This document shows, piece by piece, positions 18,597 through 27,871 of a stretch of DNA of 45,680 nt. Under the pieces are notes generated by a model, which was given only the letters and a program-made list of their open reading frames with translations, was not told the origin of the DNA and searched no databases. Position 1 is the stretch's first letter. Every line of letters starts with the position of its first letter. Location of the stretch: the NCBI GenBank assembly GCA_903916085.1, contig CAIWVL010000257.1:1-45680 (forward strand), given 5' to 3'. A program made the translations under genes and the position numbers. The stretch comes from an uncultured Spartobacteria bacterium (lineage in GTDB: Bacteria > Verrucomicrobiota > Verrucomicrobiia > Chthoniobacterales > Chthoniobacteraceae).

Positions 18597-20399
18597 ATGA
18601 AAGTTAGTGACTACATCACCAGTTTCCTATCAGGAAGAAACGCCCGACACATCTTTGCAATTTCGGGTGCGGGAAATGTCCACCTCCTCGACAGCATGAC
18701 AGCCGACCCTCGGCTGAAAATTGTCTGTAATCATCACGAGCAGGCTTCTGTGATGTCCGCTATCGCCTACGCAAGACTCAGTCCGTTCATCGGTGTTGCC
18801 TTAACCACTGGGGGGCCGGGCGCCATCAACGCTTTCAGCGGAGCATTGGATGCATGGGCGGATTCCATTCCTATCTTGATCATAAGCGGTCAGGAAAAAT
18901 CTGTTTTCACACGGAAGGAAAATCCTCTTCGCATGTGGGGAGTGCAGGGTTTCGACGTCCCACGCGCAGTGAGCGGGTTCACGAAATACGCCGTCACCAT
19001 TCTTGATCCTCTCTCCATCAAATACCATTTAGAGAAAGCGCTGTTTTTAGCATTCTCCGGGCGTCCAGGCCCCGTCTGGTTAGACATCCCGATGGACATT
19101 CAGTCGGCACAAGTCGATCCTGAAAAATTGGAGGGTTATCATGCCGAGCCGATGCCGCATACCGCCCAAAAAGGGGACGTCGAAAAGGTTTTGGAACTCC
19201 TCTCGAACTCCCAGCGCCCCGTCATCTTGTTGGGACACGGAGTGCGTTTGTCTGGCGCACTTGATCTCGTTCCCGCACTGCTCGAAAAATTTCCTACAGC
19301 TGTTCTAACTTCATGGGCCGCCGCCGATATGGTCTCAAGTGACTTTCCGAGATTTTTCGGCCATGCTGGAGTTTACGGACAGCGGTGCGCAAATTTTGTA
19401 CTCCAAAACAGCGATTTTTTCCTCTCGATTGGGTCACGCTTGGCCATCCCGCAAGTGGGGTATGTAGCGGATGAATTTGCGAGAGATGCAAAGAAAATCA
19501 TGGTGGACATCGACCCGACTGAGTTGGACAAACATTCGGAGTCCTTTGATCTGTGCGTCGAGTCCGATGCAGGCGATTTTATCAAGGAACTCATCTCCGC
19601 CTCTGAGCACACCACATTTCCCACGCCTCACTCTTGGCTCGCTCGCTGCGAGGAATGGAGGCGGAGTTACCCGCTCCTCGATCCTGAAATCCACGCGAGC
19701 CAACCTGGCTACGTAAATTCTTACGAGTTTATCGATTGCTTATCCAATCATTTTAACTCCGATGAGGTAGTGGTCACGGACATGGGAACGGCACTGACCT
19801 GCACGCACCAAGCGATCAAGTTGTCGGGCACGCAGCGCCTCGTTACTTCCACGGGAATGGGTGAGATGGGCTTCGGACTACCGGGAGCCATTGGCGCCTG
19901 TTTTGCGAATCCTGGTAAAAGGGTGATCTTGATTGTGGGCGACGGTTCATTTATGATGAATCTTCAGGAGCTACAAACTATCATTCATCACAAATTGCCG
20001 TTGAAGATCTTTTTGTACAGCAACGATGCCTACTTGACGATCAAGCACACACAAACAGCACTTTTCGAGGGCAGACTTGCGGCAAGCGACGCCGAAAGTG
20101 GAGTATCCTGTCCGAATTTCGAGAAAGTCGCGCTTGCATTCGGCTTTCGCGTTACGGAACTAAATTCCAGTGTCTCAATGGACGACGCAATTTCCAAAAC
20201 ACTCGAAGGGGAGGATCCCGTCCTCTGTAACATTCACATGCACCCCATGCAGCCGCTCGTCCCTAAAGTCTCCTTTACCATGAAGCATGACGGCAGCCTT
20301 CTTTCACCTCCTCTCGAGGATCTGTTTCCTTTTCTCCCACGAGAAACTCTGCGCCATGAAATGATGATTGGCATGCACCCTAAGAGCGAAAACCTATGA
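18597..20399 (+). CDS. ThDP-dependent acetolactate synthase-like enzyme
   Basis: 600 residues with the three-domain layout of the acetohydroxyacid synthase/pyruvate oxidase family: N-terminal pyrimidine-binding domain with catalytic Glu48 (NHHEQAS), a central Rossmann domain (about 190-330), and a C-terminal diphosphate-binding domain with the GDGSFMMNLQEL motif ending in YSND for magnesium-ThDP. Such enzymes decarboxylate a 2-keto acid and add the acyl carbanion to a second molecule. YerE, a relative in Yersinia, attaches a two-carbon branch to CDP-4-keto-3,6-dideoxyglucose, exactly the rfbFGH product; that role is plausible here but unproven. The gene overlaps the aldolase gene (ATGA). Confidence 0.85.
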   Translation: MKVSDYITSFLSGRNARHIFAISGAGNVHLLDSMTADPRLKIVCNHHEQASVMSAIAYARLSPFIGVALTTGGPGAINAFSGALDAWADSIPILIISGQEKSVFTRKENPLRMWGVQGFDVPRAVSGFTKYAVTILDPLSIKYHLEKALFLAFSGRPGPVWLDIPMDIQSAQVDPEKLEGYHAEPMPHTAQKGDVEKVLELLSNSQRPVILLGHGVRLSGALDLVPALLEKFPTAVLTSWAAADMVSSDFPRFFGHAGVYGQRCANFVLQNSDFFLSIGSRLAIPQVGYVADEFARDAKKIMVDIDPTELDKHSESFDLCVESDAGDFIKELISASEHTTFPTPHSWLARCEEWRRSYPLLDPEIHASQPGYVNSYEFIDCLSNHFNSDEVVVTDMGTALTCTHQAIKLSGTQRLVTSTGMGEMGFGLPGAIGACFANPGKRVILIVGDGSFMMNLQELQTIIHHKLPLKIFLYSNDAYLTIKHTQTALFEGRLAASDAESGVSCPNFEKVALAFGFRVTELNSSVSMDDAISKTLEGEDPVLCNIHMHPMQPLVPKVSFTMKHDGSLLSPPLEDLFPFLPRETLRHEMMIGMHPKSENL

Positions 20400-21160
20400 A
20401 AAGCGCACTTTTGTCCTCTCCTCACGCCCTCTTAGGTCCTCTCATCCGGATTCCCCGTGCCGAGATTGTGGAACTTCTCGCTCTTGGTGGCTTTGACTTT
20501 GGGGTCGTGGATTTGGAGCACGGCCCGATCGGACACCATGAAGTTTACCCAATGCTTCTAGCGGCTGAGCGTCGAAATTTTCCTCTTTTAGCGCGCATCC
20601 CCGGTCTTCAGGAGAGCTATGTAAAGTGGCTTTTAGATATTGGTATTTCTGGTCTGCAAATCCCTCACATCAAAACGGCAGATGATGCAAGGGCGGCTGT
20701 CGCAATGAGCAAATTTGCTCCAGAAGGTGAACGCGGATTGTGTCGTTTTACAAGGGCAGCCGGTTTTTCAGACACACCGCGCGATGAATACGTTCGAACG
20801 GCCAATGAAAGGTGTATTCTCGTGCTTCAAATCGAAGGCAAAGAAGGAGTCGATAACATTGAAGAGATTTGCAGCGTCCCGGGGATTGACATCATTTTTG
20901 TGGGTCCGTACGACTTGAGCCAATCGTTGGGTTTGATTGGACAAATCTGGCATGAGAAGGTAGTGGAAAAGGTAACCCACGTCGTGCAGACCTGTGCCGC
21001 CGCAGGTATTCGCACAGGCGTTTTCACAGACAGCCCAGAGGGACTGGCTCACTGGCACAAACTAGGCATCCACTACCTGAACTACCGGATTGAGGTAGAG
21101 ATTTTCTTGTCTGGTATCCGGCAATGCGTCGCCGATGCCAAAAAAGCGATTGTACGATAA
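20396..21160 (+). CDS. HpcH/HpaI-family aldolase
   Basis: 254 residues of the pyruvate-dependent class II aldolase family (2-dehydro-3-deoxyglucarate or 2,4-dihydroxyhept-2-enedioate aldolase type). Visible marks: FGVVDLEHGPIG, LARIPG with catalytic arginine, GISGLQIPHIKT, GLCRFTRAAGF, VLQIEGKEGVDNI (metal-binding Glu) and DIIFVGPYDLSQSLG (metal-binding Asp). Joins or cleaves pyruvate and an aldehyde. ATG overlaps the preceding stop and its TAA overlaps the following ATG, so translation is coupled. Confidence 0.88.
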   Translation: MKSALLSSPHALLGPLIRIPRAEIVELLALGGFDFGVVDLEHGPIGHHEVYPMLLAAERRNFPLLARIPGLQESYVKWLLDIGISGLQIPHIKTADDARAAVAMSKFAPEGERGLCRFTRAAGFSDTPRDEYVRTANERCILVLQIEGKEGVDNIEEICSVPGIDIIFVGPYDLSQSLGLIGQIWHEKVVEKVTHVVQTCAAAGIRTGVFTDSPEGLAHWHKLGIHYLNYRIEVEIFLSGIRQCVADAKKAIVR

Positions 21161-22197
21161 TGCACCAAATCTCTAGGCAAACCCTCTCAAATTGGATCTT
21201 CGATGCGCTGGTCTCCTCGGGGGTTACCGCTCCCGACGCCCAGACTGTATCTGACTCGCTAGTCCAGACGAGCCTCTGGGGCATTGACTCCCACGGCGTA
21301 GCACGGATTACGCACTACCTCGAGCGTCTACGTACGGGTTCTATTTGCGCCGCTCCACAACTCCAATTCCAGAAGACCGGAGCAGCCACCGGGAATTTGG
21401 ACGGCGGCCATGGACTCGGGTTTGTCGTATGCCATCGTGCGATGCAAGAGGCCATCGCTCTCGCGAAAGACTCGGGCGCTGGAGTCGTCGGCGTGAGAAA
21501 CTCGAGTCATTGCGGGGCGATTGGACTCTACACTCGGCAGGCAAGCCAAGAAGACTTGATCGGGATTGCGTTCACGCATTCGGATTCGTTCGTCGTTCCT
21601 CATTTGGGAAGGCAGGCGTTTTTCGGTACAAACCCGATTTCCATTGCTATCCCCTCCAAGGATCCCGAGCGGCCGCTCTGTTTAGACATGGCGACCAGCA
21701 ATGTTCCCTGGAATCTTATTATGAATGCCCGGCGCGAGAACCGGCCCGTTGCGCCAGGACTTGGCGTGGATAAAGAGGGAAATGATACAACGGACCCCCA
21801 CGCCGTCGTTGCATTGAAACCGATGGCGGGCCATAAAGGCTACGCCATGGCGTTCCTGATAGACATGCTTTGCGGTCCCCTCAATGGCATGGCCTTCGGG
21901 CCAGGGCTCACCAAGATGTACTCGCAGCTTGATGAGCACCGACGACTCGGTTCCTTAATGATAGCCATCGATCCAGCACGATTTGCGGGTGGGATTAATT
22001 TAGCCGCGGTCGTGACCGAGGCCATTTCCGGAATGACTGAGCTTGGAGACCAAGTCCTGTACCCTGGCCAGCCGGAATATGAATCCGCTGAAAAAAGGAA
22101 GGTTTCGGGAATTCCCGTGGAACCAAACTTGATGAAATCATTTCAAGAGTGGTCAGCAAAGCTTGGCATTTCTTGCCCGTCTGAAGGTGCCCAATGA
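21160..22197 (+). CDS. Ldh-family (malate/lactate type) dehydrogenase
   Basis: 345 residues of the NAD(P)-dependent 2-hydroxyacid dehydrogenase family that includes sulfolactate, ureidoglycolate and ComC-type enzymes. Conserved marks: GIDSHGVAR (catalytic His), GHGLGFVV, NSSHCGAIG, FGTNPISIAIP, LDMATS and GHKGYAMAFLID. Would reduce a 2-keto acid, a natural partner for the aldolase upstream. I chose the ATG at 21160 overlapping the aldolase TAA rather than an upstream in-frame start at 21124 that lies inside the aldolase gene. Confidence 0.88.
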   Translation: MHQISRQTLSNWIFDALVSSGVTAPDAQTVSDSLVQTSLWGIDSHGVARITHYLERLRTGSICAAPQLQFQKTGAATGNLDGGHGLGFVVCHRAMQEAIALAKDSGAGVVGVRNSSHCGAIGLYTRQASQEDLIGIAFTHSDSFVVPHLGRQAFFGTNPISIAIPSKDPERPLCLDMATSNVPWNLIMNARRENRPVAPGLGVDKEGNDTTDPHAVVALKPMAGHKGYAMAFLIDMLCGPLNGMAFGPGLTKMYSQLDEHRRLGSLMIAIDPARFAGGINLAAVVTEAISGMTELGDQVLYPGQPEYESAEKRKVSGIPVEPNLMKSFQEWSAKLGISCPSEGAQ

Positions 22198-22841
22198 TCA
22201 AAGCCTTTTTGTTTGATTTCGATGGCGTCGTCGCAGACTCCCCCCACCTCAATTTTCGCTCTTGGCAGCAGGCGTTTTCGGAGCAGGCGCTAGCGATCTC
22301 TGAGCTGGAGTATTTCCGCATGGAAGGAATGGGACCCCGAGGTATAGCAAAGCATTTTTGTCTTCAAAATGGGATCGACCCTTTGCGTGATGAGGAGTTT
22401 GTCGTCCGGAAGGAAGCATTCATGGTGTCCCTCGGAAACCCTTCGATTTATGAAGGCATCTACAGTTTGCTTAAATCTCTTAACTCGCAAGGAATAAAAC
22501 TAGCGCTGGTGACGGGAGCCTCAAAACAGAGGATCACGAGAAGTTTGCCGGAAACACTGGCTCTTCTTTTTGACGCTATCGTAACGAGTGATGACGTCAC
22601 TCATACAAAGCCTCATCCCGAGCCCTATTTGAACGCGGCGGACGCTCTCGGCATCACGCCTGAGGAAGCGGTTGTGATAGAGAATGCACCCCTTGGGATA
22701 GAAGCAGCAAAGAAAGGCGGCTTCTTCTGTATCGCTATCACGACGACTTTGCCGGTCTCAGAACTACAATCAGCTGATGAAGTTGTTTTAAACCATGCGA
22801 CCCTCGCAGAAGCAGTTTTCCGACAGGCGAGGAGTGCTTAG
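22194..22841 (+). CDS. HAD-superfamily phosphatase/phosphoglucomutase-like
   Basis: 215 residues of the HAD subfamily IA, with the nucleophile and acid Asp8/Asp10 in FLFDFDGVVADS, motif II threonine (LALVTGAS), motif III lysine (TKPHPEPYL) and motif IV (VVIENAPLGIEAA). The ENAPxGIxAA form is typical of beta-phosphoglucomutases and sugar phosphatases. Its start overlaps the Ldh stop (ATGA). Probably removes a phosphate from a pathway intermediate before or after activation. The operon ends here, 3 bases from the convergent ketoisomerase gene. Confidence 0.88.
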   Translation: MIKAFLFDFDGVVADSPHLNFRSWQQAFSEQALAISELEYFRMEGMGPRGIAKHFCLQNGIDPLRDEEFVVRKEAFMVSLGNPSIYEGIYSLLKSLNSQGIKLALVTGASKQRITRSLPETLALLFDAIVTSDDVTHTKPHPEPYLNAADALGITPEEAVVIENAPLGIEAAKKGGFFCIAITTTLPVSELQSADEVVLNHATLAEAVFRQARSA

Positions 22842-22844
22842 ATT

Positions 22845-23420
22845 TTAGGGCACCTCGGCATAGCGAGGCATTTCGAGAGGTGCGTCAGTTTGAGAGTGAG
22901 CGTGTTTCCGAAAGCGTGGCTCGGCATTGGGCATGACTGGCGATCTGGAGAAAACGGCTGAGCGTAGGAAGGCAGATCCCGGCATTCTGAGAAGTCCGTC
23001 TTTGGCCTCCTTCGCGGCGCGGATGAACTCGTCGTAGTCGCGGTAGTAGTCCGCCTCGTCGTAGAGATTGGAGGCCAGCACCATGCACACCGCGCCGGAC
23101 GAGAAGTTGTCGATCTCGCGCCAGATCATCGGGCACACATAAAGGCCATGATACGAGCGATTCAGGTGGCTGCGCTTCTTTTCAATGCCGTCGTCGAGGA
23201 CGATGTCAAAACTGCCTGACATGGCGATGATGAGCTGGTGCAGCTCCTTGTGCGCGTGGCCGCCGCGCTGTGAGCCGCCGGGCACGTCGTAGAGGTAATA
23301 GACGCGCTTGATGTCAAAAGGGATGTGCCCCTTGCCGTCCGGACCTTCGATGAAGGTGAGATTTCCCCGAGGATCACGGATGACGGGCAGATCGACCAAA
23401 TGAAAACGCTCGATGTTCAT
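22845..23420 (-). CDS. FdtA/QdtA-type sugar 3,4-ketoisomerase, long tail
   Basis: The first 140 residues are a cupin-type dTDP-4-keto-6-deoxyglucose 3,4-ketoisomerase: [35 protein letters not shown] with active-site His residues, and [18 protein letters not shown]. The product feeds a 3-aminotransferase to make Fuc3N or Qui3N. Compared with the 140-residue paralogue at 35425-35847, this copy has about 50 extra C-terminal residues rich in Arg and Pro (from GLLRMPGSAF) that look like read-through of non-native sequence. Start is ATG 23420 (MNIERF); the upstream 27 codons overlap the divergent neighbour's leader. Fdt or Qdt specificity cannot be decided. Confidence 0.85.
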   Translation of the reverse strand: MNIERFHLVDLPVIRDPRGNLTFIEGPDGKGHIPFDIKRVYYLYDVPGGSQRGGHAHKELHQLIIAMSGSFDIVLDDGIEKKRSHLNRSYHGLYVCPMIWREIDNFSSGAVCMVLASNLYDEADYYRDYDEFIRAAKEAKDGLLRMPGSAFLRSAVFSRSPVMPNAEPRFRKHAHSQTDAPLEMPRYAEVP

Positions 23421-23485
23421 GGTGTTCGAAGGTTTTGAAGAGGAAGAGGTTGCAGCCGCGATACCGTGCGTCCTATCTTGACGGT

Positions 23486-24166
23486 ATGAATTCGATCTCA
23501 CCCCTGGCCCACATTGATCCCACCGCGAAACTGGGGGAAGGCATTGTCATCGAGGCGGGGGCTTGGGTAGGGCCGGGAACAGAAATCGGCGACAAAACCA
23601 TCGTGCAGGCAAATGCGGTGGTCGGTCGCGGACATGTGCCAGGCAGCAATGGACCCACGATCCTCGGGCGTGACTGCATCATTGCCAGCGGCGTGGTGGT
23701 TTATCACGACGTGATGCTGCATGACGGAGCCAAAGTGTGGCACAACGCGGTGATCATGCGGCATGTGACGATCGGTGCGGGCACTTCGATCGGAGTGCAT
23801 ACCTGCATCGTGAACGACGTCATCATCGGGCGCGACTGCTCGATCCACGGTCACTGCCAGGTTGGCGACTTTTCCCAGATCGGTGACTTTGTCTTCATCG
23901 GTCCCGGTTTCCTGTCGGTGAGTGATCACAACATGGTTTTCCGTCGTCCGCAGCTCACAAAGCATTTCCAGGGCATCATCGTGCATGACAAGGCGCGCAT
24001 CGGGGGGCGTGTGTTAGCTCTTCCTGGCAGTGTGGTGGGCGAAGAGGCAGTCGTGGGCGCGGGAAGTGTCATCAAAGGTGAATTGGTCGCACGAGTTATC
24101 TATATGGGCGATCCGATCCGCCCGGTCCGCAAAGTGAAGCCCGAGGAATTTCTGCCCGATTCGTGA
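23486..24166 (+). CDS. Left-handed beta-helix acyltransferase (LpxA-like)
   Basis: About 226 residues made of hexapeptide repeats ([LIV]GxxxxI pattern: LGEGIVIEAGAWVGPGTEIG, VTIGAGTSIGVHTCI, IIGRDCSIHG, IGDFVFIG), forming a left-handed beta helix that usually transfers an acyl group from CoA or ACP to an amino sugar. HNAVIMRH may hold the catalytic histidine. Starts at ATG 23486; an upstream in-frame start at 23435 would run into the divergent gene's leader. It lies next to a ketoisomerase for 3-amino sugars and faces an operon with its own acyl carrier protein, so it may N-acylate that sugar (inference). Confidence 0.82.
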   Translation: MNSISPLAHIDPTAKLGEGIVIEAGAWVGPGTEIGDKTIVQANAVVGRGHVPGSNGPTILGRDCIIASGVVVYHDVMLHDGAKVWHNAVIMRHVTIGAGTSIGVHTCIVNDVIIGRDCSIHGHCQVGDFSQIGDFVFIGPGFLSVSDHNMVFRRPQLTKHFQGIIVHDKARIGGRVLALPGSVVGEEAVVGAGSVIKGELVARVIYMGDPIRPVRKVKPEEFLPDS

Positions 24167-24183
24167 TGGAGCGAGCTGGATCA

Positions 24184-26730
24184 TCAAAACGGCCCTCCGA
24201 TGGAAATCCAGCGCACCATGCGGTCCATCGGCCACATGCCGTCCCACGGTGAGTCAAAATAGGTCATGCGGCCGATGTCCGGGAAGCGCTCAGCGCCGAG
24301 GGAGCTGGCGCGTTTCGCGAACGCCAGCTTGCGAGCGCCATCCATCGCCAAACCGACAGTCTGGATGCCTTTGTGAGCGAATTCAGCCGCCTGACGCACA
24401 TCATCGACCGCACGCACGGTGATGACGCGCGAGTAACAAGGCTCCGCCAGTCCGCGATCCGCCTCTTCGTCGTAAAGCACAGTCCAGCCTGTGCCCTGGG
24501 AGCGCCACAGCTCGCCGCTGAGCTCATAGCGCATGCGAATGGCCTCCACCTTGGCCGCGGTGCCCGCATCGACGGGTGCTTTGGGAATGCGGACGATGGC
24601 GCGTGCCATCTCGCCAGCCAGCATCTTGGCAAACTCCTGTGGAGAGGCCGCCGCGCCGCCTTTTTCGACAAAGATCGTGTGTGGCGACGCGCAGGCGTAT
24701 TGATCGAACACGGACGCGTCTGTGGCCGCATTGCGTGCCAGCCTCCGCGTGCCGCGCTCGGTGGCGAGCCCCTCGCGGCCGATGACCATGTAGGAGAGCT
24801 TGGGGCCAAAGATGATGTCCTCAGTGCCGTAGCGTTTCGGTAGATTGAGAATGGACTCGATGGCCTCACGCCCGCCCCAGGCCAGACGCACGTCCGCCGC
24901 CTGCGAAAGAGCGGTGGCGCTCGCGTGGTCGTCACGCGAGAAGTAGATCACAGCGATGGAGGCGAGGATGTCATCTCCGCAAATTTTACGACCTGCGTGT
25001 GTGATGATCTCAAGGCCACGGAAGGTCTCCAGCAATGCAGGAAGCACGGCTGCGAACGAACTGGGCGCTTTGAGGATGTTGGCGTTGCGCGTGAGGATCG
25101 CCTGCGCCACGCCGAGCATGCCTAGCAAAGGGACATTGCCAGCGAGCCAGTGCGCCACCAGCCCGCGCGGCTGCGCCATGACGAGGCGGCGGTTGATGCC
25201 ATCCACAGGACAAAACGCATCCAGGTGGCCGCGCCCCCCCGCGAGCGAGCGGTCGGCAGTTTGCCGCATGGCGGAAGATTGGCACCAACCGGCGAGGAAT
25301 TGCAGACCGATGTGGCGCAGCGGAGTCAGCGGACTGTCAGGTTCCATCCACCTACGTGCGGCGGCTCCGATTAATGCGGCGAGTTCGTCCACGGAATAGG
25401 CTTCGAGCTTCTCACGGGCGCAACGCAGGCGGCCACAGAGCGCGTCGAGATCGCCCGCATCCGGCAGGGCGGACAAATTAACCGGGAGAAGCAGATCCGG
25501 GCTGGAATACCTGCCTGCTCCATCAAACAGCAGGCGCGGACGTGAGGGTGCGCTGACGGCACTCGCCGCCGCCGCACTGTCGCGTGGCGATGCGGCCATT
25601 TTTTCGCCCATGATGTCGCCGCAGCCGCGCACCTCGGCTTTCTTGGCGCGGCCGATCACGCGGAAGTGGGTGCCTTGCTTATCACGGCGGGTGATCACGC
25701 CGAGATCGTCCGTCAGCACCGCCAGTCCGGGATACGAGTGTGGCAGCGGCGTCACAAACTCCAGAAGGCCCTCCATGCCGTCGGGCGCGGGTTCCAGCGT
25801 CTCAGGGTGCCTCACGATCACCTCGGCGAAGACAGGTGTGCATTTCTCGCCAGGGGAGAGATCGGGATAGGTGACGCCCATTTGCTCCGTGAAGCCGTAA
25901 AAGTCATGCACGTCAGCGGCCTCGACGCCGAACACCTCCTTCACACCCGCGTCAAAAACTGCGCGGGAGACACTTTGGTCCGCCAGCTTCTTCCAGCCGC
26001 CGATGTGCACCACCTTGGAGCCGGACGGCAGCGGAAAACGTACGCCTTTTTGAAGCAGCGGCGCGATCACATGGGCATAGAGCACAAAAGTAAAGCCAAA
26101 GACGACGACGGGATCGCCCGTGGCAGCGCAGTCAGACAACGCGGCGGCCAGTTCGTCCTCCCGCAACCCCAATCGACCACCAGGCAGCCCGTTCATCACA
26201 TAACGGGCCTCGCGTGCGAGATTGAGAAAGCCACGGACCGCCGCGCCGCGCGCGCCGACGGCCTCAATGCTGGCCGTGCGTGGATCGACATCCACCACGA
26301 TGAATGGTCGGCGCTTGGGGCCTAGAACAGCTGACATCACAGACGCCAGTGCTCGGACCTGACGTTTCGCGGTGATTTTGTCGATGAGCACCGTGCTTGC
26401 CACACCACTCGTGGCAGAGGAGCGCAGGCGCGTTTGGATTTGCGCGTCCTCGACGGAGCGCAGCAGCTCGCCGTTGTCTTTAAAGGCGTGTACGGGCAGG
26501 AAGGGCAGATCCTCGATCTTCTCAAAGACATGCTCCGCGCCGATGTCACGCCGCGTGCAAAAACGGCGGTAAGCCGGGCAGGAGTGCCAATGATGGCGGA
26601 ACTCCTCGTTGAGCGCCTTTAAGAGCGCATCACGTTTGTCCGGCTGCGAAACGGCGAATGGCGGCAGCGCCACCAATTCGTCGAACGACGCGCTGTTGGA
26701 CATCAGGCTGCTGGATTCGTCAGATGGCAT
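24184..26730 (-). CDS. LuxE-LuxC fusion (acyl-protein synthetase/acyl reductase)
   Basis: 848 residues. The N-terminal 370 match LuxE acyl-protein synthetases (SCPAYRRF; DLPFLPVHAFK; SSATSGVAST, the adenylate loop; DFYGFTEQMGVTYPD). A low-complexity Ala/Ser linker follows at about 370-400. The C-terminal 440 match LuxC, the NADPH-dependent acyl reductase of aldehyde-dehydrogenase type, with GLVAHWLAGNVPLLG and catalytic Cys680 in FDQYACASPHT. In bioluminescent bacteria the two are separate and reduce fatty acid to aldehyde; luxAB genes are absent, so light production is unlikely. Start overlaps the Fe-ADH gene end by 11 bases. Lies last in an ACP-ligase-ADH-LuxEC operon. Confidence 0.88.
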   Translation of the reverse strand: MPSDESSSLMSNSASFDELVALPPFAVSQPDKRDALLKALNEEFRHHWHSCPAYRRFCTRRDIGAEHVFEKIEDLPFLPVHAFKDNGELLRSVEDAQIQTRLRSSATSGVASTVLIDKITAKRQVRALASVMSAVLGPKRRPFIVVDVDPRTASIEAVGARGAAVRGFLNLAREARYVMNGLPGGRLGLREDELAAALSDCAATGDPVVVFGFTFVLYAHVIAPLLQKGVRFPLPSGSKVVHIGGWKKLADQSVSRAVFDAGVKEVFGVEAADVHDFYGFTEQMGVTYPDLSPGEKCTPVFAEVIVRHPETLEPAPDGMEGLLEFVTPLPHSYPGLAVLTDDLGVITRRDKQGTHFRVIGRAKKAEVRGCGDIMGEKMAASPRDSAAAASAVSAPSRPRLLFDGAGRYSSPDLLLPVNLSALPDAGDLDALCGRLRCAREKLEAYSVDELAALIGAAARRWMEPDSPLTPLRHIGLQFLAGWCQSSAMRQTADRSLAGGRGHLDAFCPVDGINRRLVMAQPRGLVAHWLAGNVPLLGMLGVAQAILTRNANILKAPSSFAAVLPALLETFRGLEIITHAGRKICGDDILASIAVIYFSRDDHASATALSQAADVRLAWGGREAIESILNLPKRYGTEDIIFGPKLSYMVIGREGLATERGTRRLARNAATDASVFDQYACASPHTIFVEKGGAAASPQEFAKMLAGEMARAIVRIPKAPVDAGTAAKVEAIRMRYELSGELWRSQGTGWTVLYDEEADRGLAEPCYSRVITVRAVDDVRQAAEFAHKGIQTVGLAMDGARKLAFAKRASSLGAERFPDIGRMTYFDSPWDGMWPMDRMVRWISIGGPF

Positions 26731-27871
26731 CGTTTAAAATGAGTTCCACGAGTTCGGGGGTCACAAGCACGGGATTCGCGGTGGCACAAATGTCCGCCAG
26801 CGCACCCTCGGTGATCGCAGGCAGCTCTTTTTTCAACGCGACGACCCCACCGCGTGCTTCGGCTCCCAGTTTGCCGATTCCGACGGAATCGGCGAGGCTG
26901 CGCACGGCAGAGACGAGGCCGTCCGCATCGTGCAAACCGAGTCGTAGCGCCAGTTTATCGAAAGAGGCCCTTGTCGCCGCATCAGAGCTGTTGATCTTGA
27001 TGGACGATGCCAGCAGCGCACCGCAGGCGACGCCGTGCGGCACGGCGAAGGCACCCATCTGGTGCGCGATCGCGTGACCAATGCCGGGAACTTTCAAATT
27101 TTGCACCCAGCCTGCCATGGTGGCCGCGAGCTGCACTTCGAGCACACCCTCCAGATTTGCACGATCATTAATGACGCTGGGAAGATGCTCAAAAAGCGTC
27201 GCCGCGGCTGAAATGGCGAAATGATCGGCCATCGGGTTTTTGAAGCGCGAAACAAAGCTCTCCACCGCATGCGCCAGCGCGTCCAATCCGGCGGCAGCCA
27301 TCGCGCGGGCGGGCACGTCGGCCAAAAGCTCAGGATCGAGAATCACGAGGTCAGGTAGCAACTGATGCGATACGACGGCTTGCTTCCTCTGCGAGCCGGG
27401 AAGGCTCAAAACGGCGGCGGAACTGACTTCCGATCCCGTTCCGGCTGTCGTCGGCAACGCGGCGAGGCGGGCTTTGCCACGCAGGTCTGGAAGGGTAAAA
27501 GGACGTGCCAGGCGCTCCAGATCAGCGTCTGGCTGCTCATAGAAAATCCAGATGAGCTTTGCCGCGTCGAGCACCGAACCGCCACCGACGGCCACCAGCC
27601 AGTCGGGCCGGAAGTCGGTCACCTCGGCCACGGCGGTCCGCAGGCTTTCCAGTGTGGGCTCACCCGAGGGCAGGGTGATGACACGCAGATCAAGCGTGCC
27701 GACACAGCGGCGCAGCCTTTCCATCAAGTGGCTGTTGGCCGCGATGGAGGGGGATATGAGAAGGGCGGCACGTGCAGCACCCAAAGCACGCAGAGCAGCG
27801 ATGGAACCCTTGCCCATGAGCAACTCGCCAGCGGTCAGAAACCGGGGGATGGGCAGTCGAAGTTTAAGCAT
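26720..27871 (-). CDS. Iron-containing alcohol dehydrogenase
   Basis: 383 residues of the group III, metal-dependent alcohol dehydrogenase family. NAD(P)-binding GGGSVLDAAK, PTTAGTGSEVS, and the iron ligands in DALAHAVESF (Asp/His) and GHAIAHQMGAF...PHG (two His) are visible. I place the start at ATG 27871 (MLKLRLPIPRF); the long upstream open frame lies inside the ligase gene. It overlaps that gene by 8 bases. It would interconvert an aldehyde and alcohol, and stands next to the LuxC reductase that makes aldehydes. Confidence 0.9.
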   Translation of the reverse strand: MLKLRLPIPRFLTAGELLMGKGSIAALRALGAARAALLISPSIAANSHLMERLRRCVGTLDLRVITLPSGEPTLESLRTAVAEVTDFRPDWLVAVGGGSVLDAAKLIWIFYEQPDADLERLARPFTLPDLRGKARLAALPTTAGTGSEVSSAAVLSLPGSQRKQAVVSHQLLPDLVILDPELLADVPARAMAAAGLDALAHAVESFVSRFKNPMADHFAISAAATLFEHLPSVINDRANLEGVLEVQLAATMAGWVQNLKVPGIGHAIAHQMGAFAVPHGVACGALLASSIKINSSDAATRASFDKLALRLGLHDADGLVSAVRSLADSVGIGKLGAEARGGVVALKKELPAITEGALADICATANPVLVTPELVELILNDAI

